A stretch of DNA of 64,000 bases from CAYSRC01 sp964446385 (GTDB lineage Bacteria; Bacillota; Clostridia; Oscillospirales; Ruminococcaceae): the NCBI GenBank assembly GCA_964446385.1, contig CAYUOH010000002.1, positions 1 through 64,000 of the forward strand, given 5' to 3'. Shown one piece after another: positions 17,098 to 25,735 of the stretch (its first letter is position 1; each line of letters begins with the position of its first letter). The notes beneath the pieces were generated by a model, which ran no database searches, had not been told where the DNA came from, and was given only the letters and a program-made list of their open reading frames with translations. A program made the position numbers and the translations under genes.

Positions 17098-17351
17098 TTT
17101 CTTATGACTGTAAACCGAGTGACTTTCCTCTTTCTCGCTGGATGGTCAAATGTACAAGCAGAGTTAGACACATTATAATTATTCCTTTGACATCCGTCCG
17201 CTTGCATAGTAAATTGAAATTATACAGGGTGAATCATAACCCTCTTATTTTCGAAGTATTGGGACATCACTGTTTAATAGCATATCGTATAATTTGAAAA
17301 TAGTGTATAAAAGGGCCACTGCTGACGGCCGTAATTACGGGGGTTAGTGCC
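17098..17351 (+). promoter_or_regulatory. Leader of the GGDEF/HD-GYP gene with hairpin over the start
   Basis: CGTATAAT at 17286-17293 is a likely -10 region. From 17313 to 17351 a hairpin can form: outer arms GGCCACT and AGTGCC, inner arms CCGT and ACGG. The purine run that would serve as SD (GGGGG, 17339-17343) lies in this structure. No match to known c-di-GMP riboswitch cores was seen. Confidence 0.35.
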
Positions 17352-19370
17352 ATGAAGAAAAAATTATCTTGGATGGATAATTACTTATCCAACAACGGCA
17401 AATTCACAAAAAGTAATATTTTGTATAGGAATGTATTTTTGCTAAATATTGTTCTTGTAATGACGGCTGTCGAATGTTTCATTTTTGCTGCTCTTGATTT
17501 ATATATTAGTAAACTGTACGAAATTGCGCTGGCTACTGCCATATGCGCATTCCTATCTATAATCATTCTGTTGTACTTTAAAAAATCAAACAATTATAAA
17601 GTAACTGTTTACCTAACTATAGCAACCATTTTTATATTCCTGATTATTTATTTTAATACTGCACAGAATAAATATTATGCCTTATGTTGGGCAGTTATTT
17701 TCCCTACTATTGTGTATACTTTATTTGAAGTTAAAGAAGCAAGTATTATCGTTGGCATTTTCAGTGGCTATATGCTTTACTTTATGTTCAGCAACAAAAT
17801 GACCTGGAGTCCTGCAGAGTTCGATATTGTATCGATAATAAATATTGCAGAGGTAGCACTCTGCATAGTTTTGATTGTTACATTTAACGAAAAGAGTAAA
17901 AATGGAATTTGGGCCGAGCTCCAAAAAACTAATAAGCAATTAGCAGACAGTCATAGCGAACTCCAACTTATTCTAGATTCATCAGCTGAGGGCATTTTGG
18001 GTGTAGATTTAAACAACAGCATAACATTCTGTAATAAAAGCAGTCTTAGGATGCTGGGATACAGTGATCAGAAAGATTTGATTGGGCAAAGTATTCACAG
18101 ACTGATTTACCATACTTATAGTGACGGCACCCCTTTTCCTGTTGAGGAGTGTGGGATTTTCAGAACGCTTATCAATGGAGAAAGTTATCATTCATCGGAT
18201 GATGTATACTGGCGGCCTGACGGTACCTTCTTTGATGTGGAGTACTATTCATATCCTCAGACAAAAGACGGAATAACAACCGGTGCTGTTGTAACTTTTT
18301 GGGATATAAGCGAGCGTAAAAAAAGAGAAGAAAAAATTCAATACCTGAGTTGTTACGATACACTTACAAAACTGTACAATAGAAGATGCTTTGAGGAAAA
18401 CCTTACAAAAATAGATATACAGGACAACCTTCCTATCTCTGTTATTTTTTCAGATGTTAACGGATTAAAGATGACAAACGATATATTCGGACATAGCGCA
18501 GGCGATGAACTAATCAAAACCTCGTCTGATATTCTTAGAAAGTCCTGTAGGCAAACCGATTTTATCGCTCGCGTCGGCGGGGATGAGTTTATCGTTTTGC
18601 TGCCCAACACATCCGGAGAGACCGCCGAGAAAGTTGTTGCAAGTATCAAATCCGAATTTGAGAACGCCCAAGTGCAAGCGATTAAATGCAGTATGTCGCT
18701 GGGTTATGATACAAAACGAATTCCGGAACAGTCCATGGATGAGATCATAACAAACGCGGAAAATGCTATGTATAAGGATAAAACCCTAAATCGTTCAACA
18801 ATAAACAATGATATTATTAATACGATCAGTGAAACACTGTATACGAAAAGCCCTGTCGAGAAGCAACACGCAATTGGTACCAGCAATCTCTGCGCAGATT
18901 TTGGCTACATTTTAGGTCTGCCTGAACCCGAAATTAGTAAAATGAGAAGAGCCGGTTCCCTGCATGATATCGGGAAAATTGTTCTTGATGACAGTATTCT
19001 GTTAAAAGATTGGAAGGATGCACTTACTGAGGGTGAGATTGATGAAATGAAGCAGCACTCCGTAGTCGGATATCGAATCCTCAATCTCTTCGACACTACA
19101 CTGGATTTGGCGGAATATGTTTACGGACATCATGAAAGATGGGATGGTTCCGGATATCCGCGAGGGCTCAAAGGTGAACAAATACCTATTGTGTCGCGCA
19201 TTATTTCTATTGTGGAAACCTACGACCGTATTATAAACAGGAACGAACGTCCTTCAGAAGATCAAAAATCTTTTGCTCTTGATGTTATTAAGAATGGTGA
19301 AGGAACACAGTTTGACCCGCAAATTGCTGAATCATTTGTTCAGATGATAAAAAAGCGTGAAGGTATATAA
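17352..19370 (+). CDS. Membrane PAS-GGDEF-HD-GYP cyclic-di-GMP signalling protein
   Basis: 672 aa. An N-terminal membrane domain of about six helices (residues 28-185) is followed by a short coiled region, a PAS domain (about 200-325), a GGDEF domain (about 335-490) and an HD-GYP domain (about 500-668). The active-site RVGGDEF is intact, so it could make cyclic-di-GMP. The HD-GYP half has HDIGKI and HHERWDGSGYPRGLKG, the signature of phosphodiesterases that degrade it. Both activities in one polypeptide suggest a bifunctional or self-balancing enzyme. The signal input would be the membrane and PAS parts. The next gene encodes a further HD-GYP protein, 100 bases downstream. Confidence 0.93.
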   Translation: MKKKLSWMDNYLSNNGKFTKSNILYRNVFLLNIVLVMTAVECFIFAALDLYISKLYEIALATAICAFLSIIILLYFKKSNNYKVTVYLTIATIFIFLIIYFNTAQNKYYALCWAVIFPTIVYTLFEVKEASIIVGIFSGYMLYFMFSNKMTWSPAEFDIVSIINIAEVALCIVLIVTFNEKSKNGIWAELQKTNKQLADSHSELQLILDSSAEGILGVDLNNSITFCNKSSLRMLGYSDQKDLIGQSIHRLIYHTYSDGTPFPVEECGIFRTLINGESYHSSDDVYWRPDGTFFDVEYYSYPQTKDGITTGAVVTFWDISERKKREEKIQYLSCYDTLTKLYNRRCFEENLTKIDIQDNLPISVIFSDVNGLKMTNDIFGHSAGDELIKTSSDILRKSCRQTDFIARVGGDEFIVLLPNTSGETAEKVVASIKSEFENAQVQAIKCSMSLGYDTKRIPEQSMDEIITNAENAMYKDKTLNRSTINNDIINTISETLYTKSPVEKQHAIGTSNLCADFGYILGLPEPEISKMRRAGSLHDIGKIVLDDSILLKDWKDALTEGEIDEMKQHSVVGYRILNLFDTTLDLAEYVYGHHERWDGSGYPRGLKGEQIPIVSRIISIVETYDRIINRNERPSEDQKSFALDVIKNGEGTQFDPQIAESFVQMIKKREGI

Positions 19371-19470
19371 GTTGTTTTTAAGAGAACATTTACGGGGAAA
19401 TAACTAGATTTGAAATGAAGTATCTTTACATGCTGACCTAGGAGTTGGTCGCGGTACAGGAGGTGTTTGC

Positions 19471-20715
19471 GTGAAAATCAATATCATAAATGTGCTGAAA
19501 AGCTTGAGCAAAGCACAGAGCGTTATTTCACCCAAAGTTGGAATTCATCAGCAACAGGTAGCGTATCTCACTTATCATATCGCCAGTCAGTTAAATATGA
19601 CACAGGATCAAAAGACTACGTTGCTTATTGCAGGGTTATGGCATGATATTGGAGCCCTTTCTCTTCAGGAACAGGAAGACGCAATTTCTGAACAACTTAT
19701 CGATGTGAACATACATGCCTTTCGCGGTGCTTATTTAATTTCCGGGTTTTTACCGGAAAGAAATATCGCAAGAATTATTAAATATCATCATTTCCACTGG
19801 GAATTTGGAGATGCCGCTAAAAATAATCCGGACATGCCATTTGAAAGCCAGCTCTTACATCTGGCTGATCGTGTCTGTTCGTGCATTTCAGATTCCGGAT
19901 ATATACTGTCCCAGGTGCCGGAAATAAAAAAATATGTCAAAAAAAACACCGGGTGCTTGTTTGCCCCGGAACATGCAGAAGCTTTTATGGCTTTGGCAGG
20001 TCAGGAAGCACTATGGCTGGATATTGTCTCCCGCGATCCGATAGAAAGGATTGACAGAACGTACTTTGCCAGCACAGAAGTGTCCATAGATGATCTCAGT
20101 GAACTGGCGCGGATATATTCTCATCTTATAGACTTTCGGAGCGCCTTTACCTCGACACATTCTGCAGGTGTGGCAAATGTAGCAAAAAAGCTGGCTGAAC
20201 TGATGCACTTTTCCTCAACGGATTGTCAAAAAATGCTGATTGCTGGCTATCTGCATGATCTGGGGAAGCTTACAGTGGATAATAGTATATTGGAAAAACA
20301 AGCGGCGTTGGACCCGGAGGAGTTCGATGTCGTTCGGTCTCACACCTACTATACATACTATTTACTGGACGATATTATTGCTTGGGATGAGATTAAACAG
20401 TGGGCTGCGTTTCATCATGAGCGCTTGAATGGAAAAGGGTATCCATTTCATCTGGACGAGCATGATTTACCTCTTGGTGCACGAATCATGGCTGTTGCAG
20501 ATATATTTTCTGCTCTTCAGGAAAAAAGGCCGTATAAAGAAGCGATGAGAAAAGAAGAAATAGTTTCTATTTTATCAAATATGGTTAAAAACGGGTCATT
20601 GGATCAAAGCGTAGTATCGACACTTGAAGAAAATTATGAATGTCTTTCTGACGCATGCACAAACGCGAAAGTAGTTGCTCGGAATGAATATGACGAATTA
20701 TATCTCATAGGATAA
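19471..20715 (+). CDS. Double HD-domain protein with C-terminal HD-GYP
   Basis: 414 aa, soluble. The first HD domain (about 20-170) has H25, WHDIGAL and YHHFHWEFGD; it lacks the GYP signature. The second (about 225-390) has HDLGKL, FHHERLNGKGYPFHL and GARIMAVADIFSALQEKRPYK, a full HD-GYP signature. This is the architecture of stand-alone two-HD signalling proteins in Clostridia, probably a cyclic-di-GMP or related phosphodiesterase. The start is GTG at 19471, set by AGGAGGTG about 8 bases upstream. Its position after a GGDEF/HD-GYP gene suggests a shared signalling role. Confidence 0.88.
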   Translation: MKINIINVLKSLSKAQSVISPKVGIHQQQVAYLTYHIASQLNMTQDQKTTLLIAGLWHDIGALSLQEQEDAISEQLIDVNIHAFRGAYLISGFLPERNIARIIKYHHFHWEFGDAAKNNPDMPFESQLLHLADRVCSCISDSGYILSQVPEIKKYVKKNTGCLFAPEHAEAFMALAGQEALWLDIVSRDPIERIDRTYFASTEVSIDDLSELARIYSHLIDFRSAFTSTHSAGVANVAKKLAELMHFSSTDCQKMLIAGYLHDLGKLTVDNSILEKQAALDPEEFDVVRSHTYYTYYLLDDIIAWDEIKQWAAFHHERLNGKGYPFHLDEHDLPLGARIMAVADIFSALQEKRPYKEAMRKEEIVSILSNMVKNGSLDQSVVSTLEENYECLSDACTNAKVVARNEYDELYLIG

Positions 20716-20907
20716 CGTACTAACGGCTTTATTGATCGATCTAGAACTCCTCGCAACCATCACGGCGGCGAGGAGCTCTTCTTTATCTTTGCTTAATCGC
20801 TGTCCCGTCTTTAAAATGCCCCGCACATCAGCATTTCTGTAGATCGTGACAAAATCCGAGAGGCTGATCCGAAACGTCGGATAGAACTCGGCGATTATTT
20901 CATCTTG
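20698..20907 (-). pseudogene. Coding-like relic of unknown family
   Basis: On the minus strand a 69-codon frame without an initiator reads like protein (DEIIAEFYPTFRISLSDFV, then TIYRNADVRGILKTGQRLSK and KDKEELLAAVMVARS). It ends at a TAA inside the tail of the double-HD gene and has no start codon or SD. Codon use and the amphipathic pattern look genuine, so it may be the remains of a gene cut by rearrangement. I do not recognise the family, and chance openness is possible. Confidence 0.35.
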
Positions 20908-20959
20908 AAAACATAAACAAGTTGATATATCATCTATACAAGTTGACGCATCAACTTGT
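20905..20959 (+). promoter_or_regulatory. MarR-MFS promoter and operators
   Basis: -35 TTGAAA (20905-20910), 17-bp spacer, -10 TATCAT (20928-20933). A perfect 9-bp inverted repeat, ACAAGTTGA and TCAACTTGT with a 4-base spacer, lies at 20938-20959 over the transcription start. A direct copy of ACAAGTTGA sits 21 bases upstream at 20917-20925, within the spacer. This is the expected layout for autorepression by the downstream MarR protein. Confidence 0.75.
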
Positions 20960-20973
20960 TTGGAGGGACCATT

Positions 20974-21438
20974 TTGGATATTACTCAGAGAAAAATAACA
21001 AAGATTGCCCGGGAAGTCAGCAAGTTCACCGTGAGGACTTTAAAGGCCGATGGAATCGGAACTTCAGAATTTGATTTTATACATGTCGTTCGCAAGACCC
21101 CTGGCATCACACAAACGGAAATTTGCATAAAGCTTGGAATTGATAAAAGTGCTGTTGCCCGACAGGCAGCAAGTCTTGAGTCGAAAGACTATCTGATACG
21201 AAAGCCAAATCCGGCAGACGGTCGAAGTCAACTCCTGTATGCAACGGAAAAATCAGAAAGTCTGAAAAACTCAAAAGCACACGTTGAAGCAAAATTTTAC
21301 GAATGGCTGGCAGAGCCATTAAGCGAAAATGAACGTGAGGAATTTACCGGACTGCTTGATATTCTATATCAGCGCTGCAAGAACGAGAGCAAAGCCGACT
21401 TTTCAACCATTAGCAAAATAATAGCGGAGGAGAAATAA
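20974..21438 (+). CDS. MarR-family transcriptional regulator
   Basis: 154 aa. A winged helix-turn-helix is visible at about residues 35-95 (FDFIHVVRKTPGITQTEICIKLGIDKSAVARQ, then KDYLIRKPNPADGRSQ with the wing D-R). MarR proteins usually repress adjacent transporter genes until a phenolic or drug-like ligand binds. The start is TTG at 20974: GGAGGG at 20962-20967 lies 6 bases upstream. A TTG at 20956 precedes the SD and lies in the operator. It is followed after one base by the MFS gene. Confidence 0.9.
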   Translation: MDITQRKITKIAREVSKFTVRTLKADGIGTSEFDFIHVVRKTPGITQTEICIKLGIDKSAVARQAASLESKDYLIRKPNPADGRSQLLYATEKSESLKNSKAHVEAKFYEWLAEPLSENEREEFTGLLDILYQRCKNESKADFSTISKIIAEEK

Positions 21439-21439
21439 T

Positions 21440-22690
21440 ATGCGTAACACAAAGAATAAACAAAGGCTGTCACAGGCGATGCTTTTTATTGTCTTATTTG
21501 GCATTGTGAGTTTATTTTCAGATATGACACATGAAGGCGCATCAAGCATTCGGGGTGCATATCTTTCGCTTCTCGGCGCTTCCGCCGGAACCATCGGTTT
21601 TGTATCAGGCCTTGGTGAACTGATCGGTTATTCCATGCGATACGTTTTTGGTAAGCTTACCGACAAAACTAAAAAGTACTGGCCAATGACCATTATTGGT
21701 TATTTGCTTGATATCATTGCTGTCCCGGCACTCGCACTTGTAGGCGATCACGGTTGGATCATGGCAAGTATGCTTCTTGTGATTCAGCGGATGGGTAAAG
21801 CAATCAAGAAACCTGCCAAGGATACAATCATGTCCTTCGCAGCTTCGCAGGAAGGTGCCGGGAAAAGCTTTGGTATACAGGAACTGCTTGACCAGATTGG
21901 TGCGTTCCTTGGCCCGGTGCTGCTATACATCGTTATGTTATTCAAAACCGAGGGAACGACATTTCAAATCTATTCCACCTGTTTTGCTTTCCTTGCAATT
22001 CCGGGAGCAATAACTGTCATTCTTCTGTTTGCCACAAAGCATAAGTTCCCCAATCCGGAGAATTTCGAGCCGGAGCCAAAAGAGTATGTTCCTTTCAAAA
22101 TGAAGAAAGAGTTTGTACTGTACATCTCAGGTATCAGCCTGTTTGCTTTCGGCTTTATAGACTATTCCATTATTATCATGCATGTCACAAAAACATTGAC
22201 CGGCATTGCTTCGGGGCTTGCTGAAACATCCTCGATTGTCAATAGCGGTACGATCCCGCTTCTCTATGCAGGAGCAATGCTCGTTGACGCAGTCGCTGCA
22301 CTGTTCTTCGGTTATATGTACGATAAAAAAGGCGTCAGGGCGCTTGTATTGTCTACAGTTATTTCGGCACCGTTTGCCTTATTTGTTTTTGCCTTCAATT
22401 CAATACCGATGGTACTGCTTGGCATAGGATTGTGGGGCATTGGCATGGGTGCGCAGGAATCAATTCTGAAAGCTGCTGTTACAAGCATGGTTCCGAAAAC
22501 AAGCCGGGCTACAGGCTACGGTATTTTTGAATGCTCGTTCGGTTTCTTTTGGTTCCTCGGAAGCTGGCTGCTCGGCGTGTTATATGATATCAGCATGCCA
22601 ACAATGATAATAGTTTCCGTAGCAACTCAACTTGCTGCAATTCCGCTGTATATTTATTCTGTTAAACATCATCAAATAAAGCAAAGTTGA
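21440..22690 (+). CDS. Major facilitator superfamily transporter
   Basis: 416 aa with about 12 membrane helices in two halves. The loop 2-3 motif reads GELIGYSMRYVFGKLTDKTKKY, and the equivalent second-half motif FFGYMYDKKG is clear. It is probably a proton-linked exporter; the N-terminal FSDMTHEGASSI segment is characteristic of a clostridial MFS subgroup. It starts one base after the MarR stop, with AGGAGAAAT as SD, so the two genes form one transcript. The linkage to MarR suggests drug or metabolite efflux controlled by that regulator; the substrate is unknown. Confidence 0.92.
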   Translation: MRNTKNKQRLSQAMLFIVLFGIVSLFSDMTHEGASSIRGAYLSLLGASAGTIGFVSGLGELIGYSMRYVFGKLTDKTKKYWPMTIIGYLLDIIAVPALALVGDHGWIMASMLLVIQRMGKAIKKPAKDTIMSFAASQEGAGKSFGIQELLDQIGAFLGPVLLYIVMLFKTEGTTFQIYSTCFAFLAIPGAITVILLFATKHKFPNPENFEPEPKEYVPFKMKKEFVLYISGISLFAFGFIDYSIIIMHVTKTLTGIASGLAETSSIVNSGTIPLLYAGAMLVDAVAALFFGYMYDKKGVRALVLSTVISAPFALFVFAFNSIPMVLLGIGLWGIGMGAQESILKAAVTSMVPKTSRATGYGIFECSFGFFWFLGSWLLGVLYDISMPTMIIVSVATQLAAIPLYIYSVKHHQIKQS

Positions 22691-22735
22691 TCCCCGTATC
22701 AACGTACCATCCTGAATTTAAGGAGAAGTTCTAAA

Positions 22736-23506
22736 TTGATAGGAATATATGATTGTTTTGGTTACGATGTACCTTTTAGAGAAAGATATAAATTAATTAA
22801 AAATGCCGGCTTTGACAGTGTAATGTTATGGTGGAGCGATAAATTCGGAAGAGGAGCAGGGTATCAGGAAGATGTGCAATATGCACGGGATGCCGGTTTA
22901 ATTATTGAAAACATACATACGCCGGTTCATGAGCAAAACTGTCTCTCGTTGGACAATATTGAAGGAGAGAGAGTATATGACTGCTATTTACAATGTGTGA
23001 AAGACTGTATTAAACACAGTGTACCTACAATGGTGATCCATTTACCAAACGACAGTTATCCGATAGACGAACTTGGAATGAAACGAATAAAAACAATAAT
23101 ATGCCAGGCTGAAGAAAGTAGTGTGAATGTAGCCTTTGAGAATTTAGACAATATTAAAAATCTTGATCTAGTATTGAATAGTATTAATTCAAAGAACACA
23201 GGCTTTTGCTATGACAGCTGTCATCATGCAAATTATGCTCCTGATAATGATTTGACAGGGAAATATGGCAACAGACTGATGGTCATACATTTACAGGACA
23301 ATGGAGGTAGAAATAACCAACATCAATTACCTTTTGACGGAAAGATAGACTGGACAACAGTCATGAAAAAAATATCACTTACCGGATATAAGGGTTCAAC
23401 AACATTAGAGCCAATGAACTGGGATTATCAAAATATATCAATTCAGGAATTTTTGAATAAAGCATACCATAAAGCCAAAAAATTGGATGCTATGAGGACA
23501 ATATAA
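22736..23506 (+). CDS. Sugar phosphate isomerase/epimerase-like TIM barrel protein
   Basis: 256 aa of the xylose isomerase-like / AP endonuclease family 2 fold. Metal-site features are an early Glu in LIIENIHTPVHEQN, His in VIHLPN, Glu in VAFENLD, the DSCHH segment, H in MVIHLQDNGG, and the final Glu in TTLEPMN. It probably isomerises or epimerises a sugar derivative in the cytoplasm. The start is TTG at 22736 with AGGAG 10 bases upstream. It follows the MFS gene by 45 bases, so it may share its transcript. A strong terminator ends the unit. Confidence 0.88.
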   Translation: MIGIYDCFGYDVPFRERYKLIKNAGFDSVMLWWSDKFGRGAGYQEDVQYARDAGLIIENIHTPVHEQNCLSLDNIEGERVYDCYLQCVKDCIKHSVPTMVIHLPNDSYPIDELGMKRIKTIICQAEESSVNVAFENLDNIKNLDLVLNSINSKNTGFCYDSCHHANYAPDNDLTGKYGNRLMVIHLQDNGGRNNQHQLPFDGKIDWTTVMKKISLTGYKGSTTLEPMNWDYQNISIQEFLNKAYHKAKKLDAMRTI

Positions 23507-23512
23507 ATCCTG

Positions 23513-23551
23513 AAAGGAGCCCCGGACAGCAATGTCCGGGGCTCCTTTTTT
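23513..23551 (+). terminator. Strong intrinsic terminator, GGAGCCCCGGACA type
   Basis: Perfect 16-bp stem AAAGGAGCCCCGGACA/TGTCCGGGGCTCCTTT with a 4-base loop and seven Ts. Stems of nearly the same sequence occur at 25698 and 42870. Confidence 0.95.
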
Positions 23552-23611
23552 TCGCTTATTTTTAAGGAAAGTGATACTAAACGGGTTATTTAATAATGTT
23601 TTAAATATATG

Positions 23612-23663
23612 TTGACAGGCGACATATGTCGTGATATAACATATATCATAAGACGATATATCG
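23612..23663 (+). promoter_or_regulatory. PadR promoter with two palindromic operators
   Basis: TTGACA (23612-23617), 17-bp spacer, TATAAC (23635-23640). A perfect 12-bp palindrome CGACATATGTCG (23620-23631) fills the spacer, and a second perfect 10-bp palindrome CGATATATCG (23654-23663) lies at the start of the transcript. They share the CGA(C)ATAT core and are likely sites for autorepression by PadR. Confidence 0.75.
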
Positions 23664-23692
23664 CACGTCGACACAAGAAAGGAAGTTACGAT

Positions 23693-24004
23693 ATGAAGAA
23701 TACTGAACCCATGTCGGAAAGCTATTACTATATTCTCATTTGTCTGGCTAAGGGTGCAAATCACGGCTACGGCATCATGCAGATGGCAAAAGAACTGTCC
23801 GGCGGTGACGTGTCAATCGGCTCCGGCACCATGTACGGAGCCACAAGCAACTTGATAAAAAAGGGCTGGATCAAAGAGATTATGAGCAGCGAACCCGGAG
23901 TGGAACGCCGTAGACTCTACAGGTTGACCGATGCCGGGCGGGAAGCTCTTGATTCGGAAATCGCGAGGCTCAGAAAAATGATAACGATAGCGGAGGACAT
24001 GTAA
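23693..24004 (+). CDS. PadR-family transcriptional regulator
   Basis: 103 aa, the short PadR type. The winged helix is clear: YYYILICLAKGANHGYGIMQMA, then GSGTMYGATSNLIKKGWI and the wing RRRLYRLTDAGREAL. These repressors control adjacent transporter or membrane protein genes. The start at 23693 is set by AAAGGAAG 8 bases upstream; upstream in-frame codons would lie in the operators. The next gene, a DUF2812 membrane protein, begins one base after its stop. Confidence 0.92.
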   Translation: MKNTEPMSESYYYILICLAKGANHGYGIMQMAKELSGGDVSIGSGTMYGATSNLIKKGWIKEIMSSEPGVERRRLYRLTDAGREALDSEIARLRKMITIAEDM

Positions 24005-24005
24005 A

Positions 24006-24932
24006 ATGCCGCGCAGCAGAAAAACAAATATCAGAATGTATTCAGCCTGGAACTACGAGAATGAAATTGAGAATCTGAATAGACTTTCTGCGCAGGGATG
24101 GCAGCTTGAACACGGAGGCAGCTTCGGATCCCGCTTTGTCAGAAACGACGAAATACACTATATCTATCAGTTGGACTACCAGCCGGGTCAGATGAATTTA
24201 GCCAGATATCTGGAAACATACAGAGAACAGGGCTGGGAATTCGTGAACAACACTTTCAACGGTTGGTACTACTTCCGTAAGCTCTATAATCCTGACCTCT
24301 CTGAGGAGGAATACGCGATTTTTACTGATCGTGCTTCATTAAAAGAAATGAACGGGCGCTGGGCAAATATTGCGATGATGATAACGATCCTTTTGGGTGT
24401 ATTTCTTCTGATTGGCAGCATTCTTTATATCACTGTGCCCATGCTTCCCACGTTGGTATTGAATGCGGCGATTGGTGTTGAATTTATCATGCTCCTGCGG
24501 GGCTATCTCATTATGAAAGATACCGAAAAAAGTAAAAACGACAAGCGCGACAATCTGCGTCTTGCGGTCCTATTCGGTGTTATTATCATAGGTATTCTTG
24601 CCAGTTCCCTACTGCGTACCGCTCGGCCCATGGGCGGATGCCACATGAGCGCAGAATACTACAACCCAATTACTGCGGTCATGGATAACGGTACGATTTT
24701 AAACACCTTTGAGGTTAAATATACCGACCGTTACTATCTGGATCTAGAGGTGAAGGCAGATACCGATGTGACGTTCAGCATCACCGACGGCGCAGGAAAG
24801 ACCGTGTTTGAAAAGACGGGAAGTGATTATGATCTTTCCAATGAGAAATTGAAACTTCTACACGGCGAGTATAACGTGATTATCTCCGACTTTGAAGGCG
24901 GCGCCCTAGACATCGAATACGACTTTGAGTGA
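24006..24932 (+). CDS. DUF2812 membrane protein
   Basis: 308 aa. The N-terminal DUF2812 domain (about residues 10-105) has the typical WNYENEIENLNRLSAQGWQL and YLETYREQGWEFV segments. Two or three membrane helices follow (about 117-165 and 186-204), then an extracytoplasmic C-terminal beta domain (about 215-308). PadR-DUF2812 pairs are common in Firmicutes, but the function is unknown. It is translationally coupled to the PadR gene, so its expression should be controlled by the palindromes upstream. Confidence 0.82.
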   Translation: MPRSRKTNIRMYSAWNYENEIENLNRLSAQGWQLEHGGSFGSRFVRNDEIHYIYQLDYQPGQMNLARYLETYREQGWEFVNNTFNGWYYFRKLYNPDLSEEEYAIFTDRASLKEMNGRWANIAMMITILLGVFLLIGSILYITVPMLPTLVLNAAIGVEFIMLLRGYLIMKDTEKSKNDKRDNLRLAVLFGVIIIGILASSLLRTARPMGGCHMSAEYYNPITAVMDNGTILNTFEVKYTDRYYLDLEVKADTDVTFSITDGAGKTVFEKTGSDYDLSNEKLKLLHGEYNVIISDFEGGALDIEYDFE

Positions 24933-25111
24933 AGATAACACGAAAACTCTTATCGTTTAAAGTTTTTTTAAGCAATGAACTCAGTTTTTCCTCTGAAATG
25001 TTAATAGATATTGCATACTCGCAAAAAAGGGGATGTTAACTTGCATTGCTTGAGGCAATGGGCACTTTTGGTGTAGATTTGGCTCATCAAAGACATTGGA
25101 GGAACTGATCT

Positions 25112-25621
25112 ATGATAAGCGAAAACATTAAAGCAGTTAGAAAATCAAAAGGGCTCTCGCAAGAAGAACTCGCTATCAAGCTGAATGTGGTGCGTCAGAC
25201 AGTCTCAAAATGGGAGCAAGGATTGTCGGTTCCTGATTCTGATATGCTGATTTCCATTTCAGAAGCTCTTGACACTCCGGTTTGTGCGCTGCTTGGAGAA
25301 CCCATTATTGAACGGGAAGTTGATAACTTAAAAGCAATTTCTGAAAAACTTGAAGTGATCAACTTGCAGCTTGCGCAAAGAAAAACGGCAAGACGAAAGC
25401 TGATTCAAGGGCTTTTAATCGTGTTGTGTGCTGTAATAATAGTAGTTTTTGTGTTTTTTATCATATTAGATAGTGCTTACTTAAACTGGGATTACAGCAA
25501 TCCTGAAACCGCAGTTGTCGGAGTCGGACTTCATGCATTTGAGTGGTTGTTTGTCAGAATTGCACCGTTCGTTCTTATCGGAGCAATTGTCGGTATTTTC
25601 CTGACACGTAATAAAGTATAA
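25112..25621 (+). CDS. XRE-type DNA-binding membrane protein
   Basis: 169 aa. An N-terminal helix-turn-helix (residues 3-58; KGLSQEELAIKLNVVRQTVSKWEQ) is followed by a short coiled segment (about 68-92) and two membrane helices (about 96-118 and 145-165). Such XRE-membrane proteins may tether a repressor to the membrane. GGAGG lies 10 bases before the ATG. It is a single gene closed by the terminator at 25698. No obvious target operator is seen nearby. Confidence 0.82.
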   Translation: MISENIKAVRKSKGLSQEELAIKLNVVRQTVSKWEQGLSVPDSDMLISISEALDTPVCALLGEPIIEREVDNLKAISEKLEVINLQLAQRKTARRKLIQGLLIVLCAVIIVVFVFFIILDSAYLNWDYSNPETAVVGVGLHAFEWLFVRIAPFVLIGAIVGIFLTRNKV

Positions 25622-25697
25622 AACTTCTCTATTGTGACACAGTTCAGATTTTGAATCCCGATTTGTCGGGCTGACATATAAATCGTACTTCAAGAAC

Positions 25698-25735
25698 AGG
25701 AGTCCCGGACAGAAATGTCCGGGCTCCTTTCTTTT
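25698..25735 (+). terminator. Intrinsic terminator, GGAGCCCCGGACA type
   Basis: Arms AGGAGTCCCGGACA and TGTCCGGGCTCCT pair with one bulged T; the loop is GAAA and TTCTTTTT follows. It is related to the stems at 23513 and 42870. Confidence 0.85.

Noticed and set aside
17098..17351. c-di-GMP riboswitch before the GGDEF gene
   Set aside because: The leader can fold, but the conserved cores of known c-di-GMP riboswitch classes are not visible.
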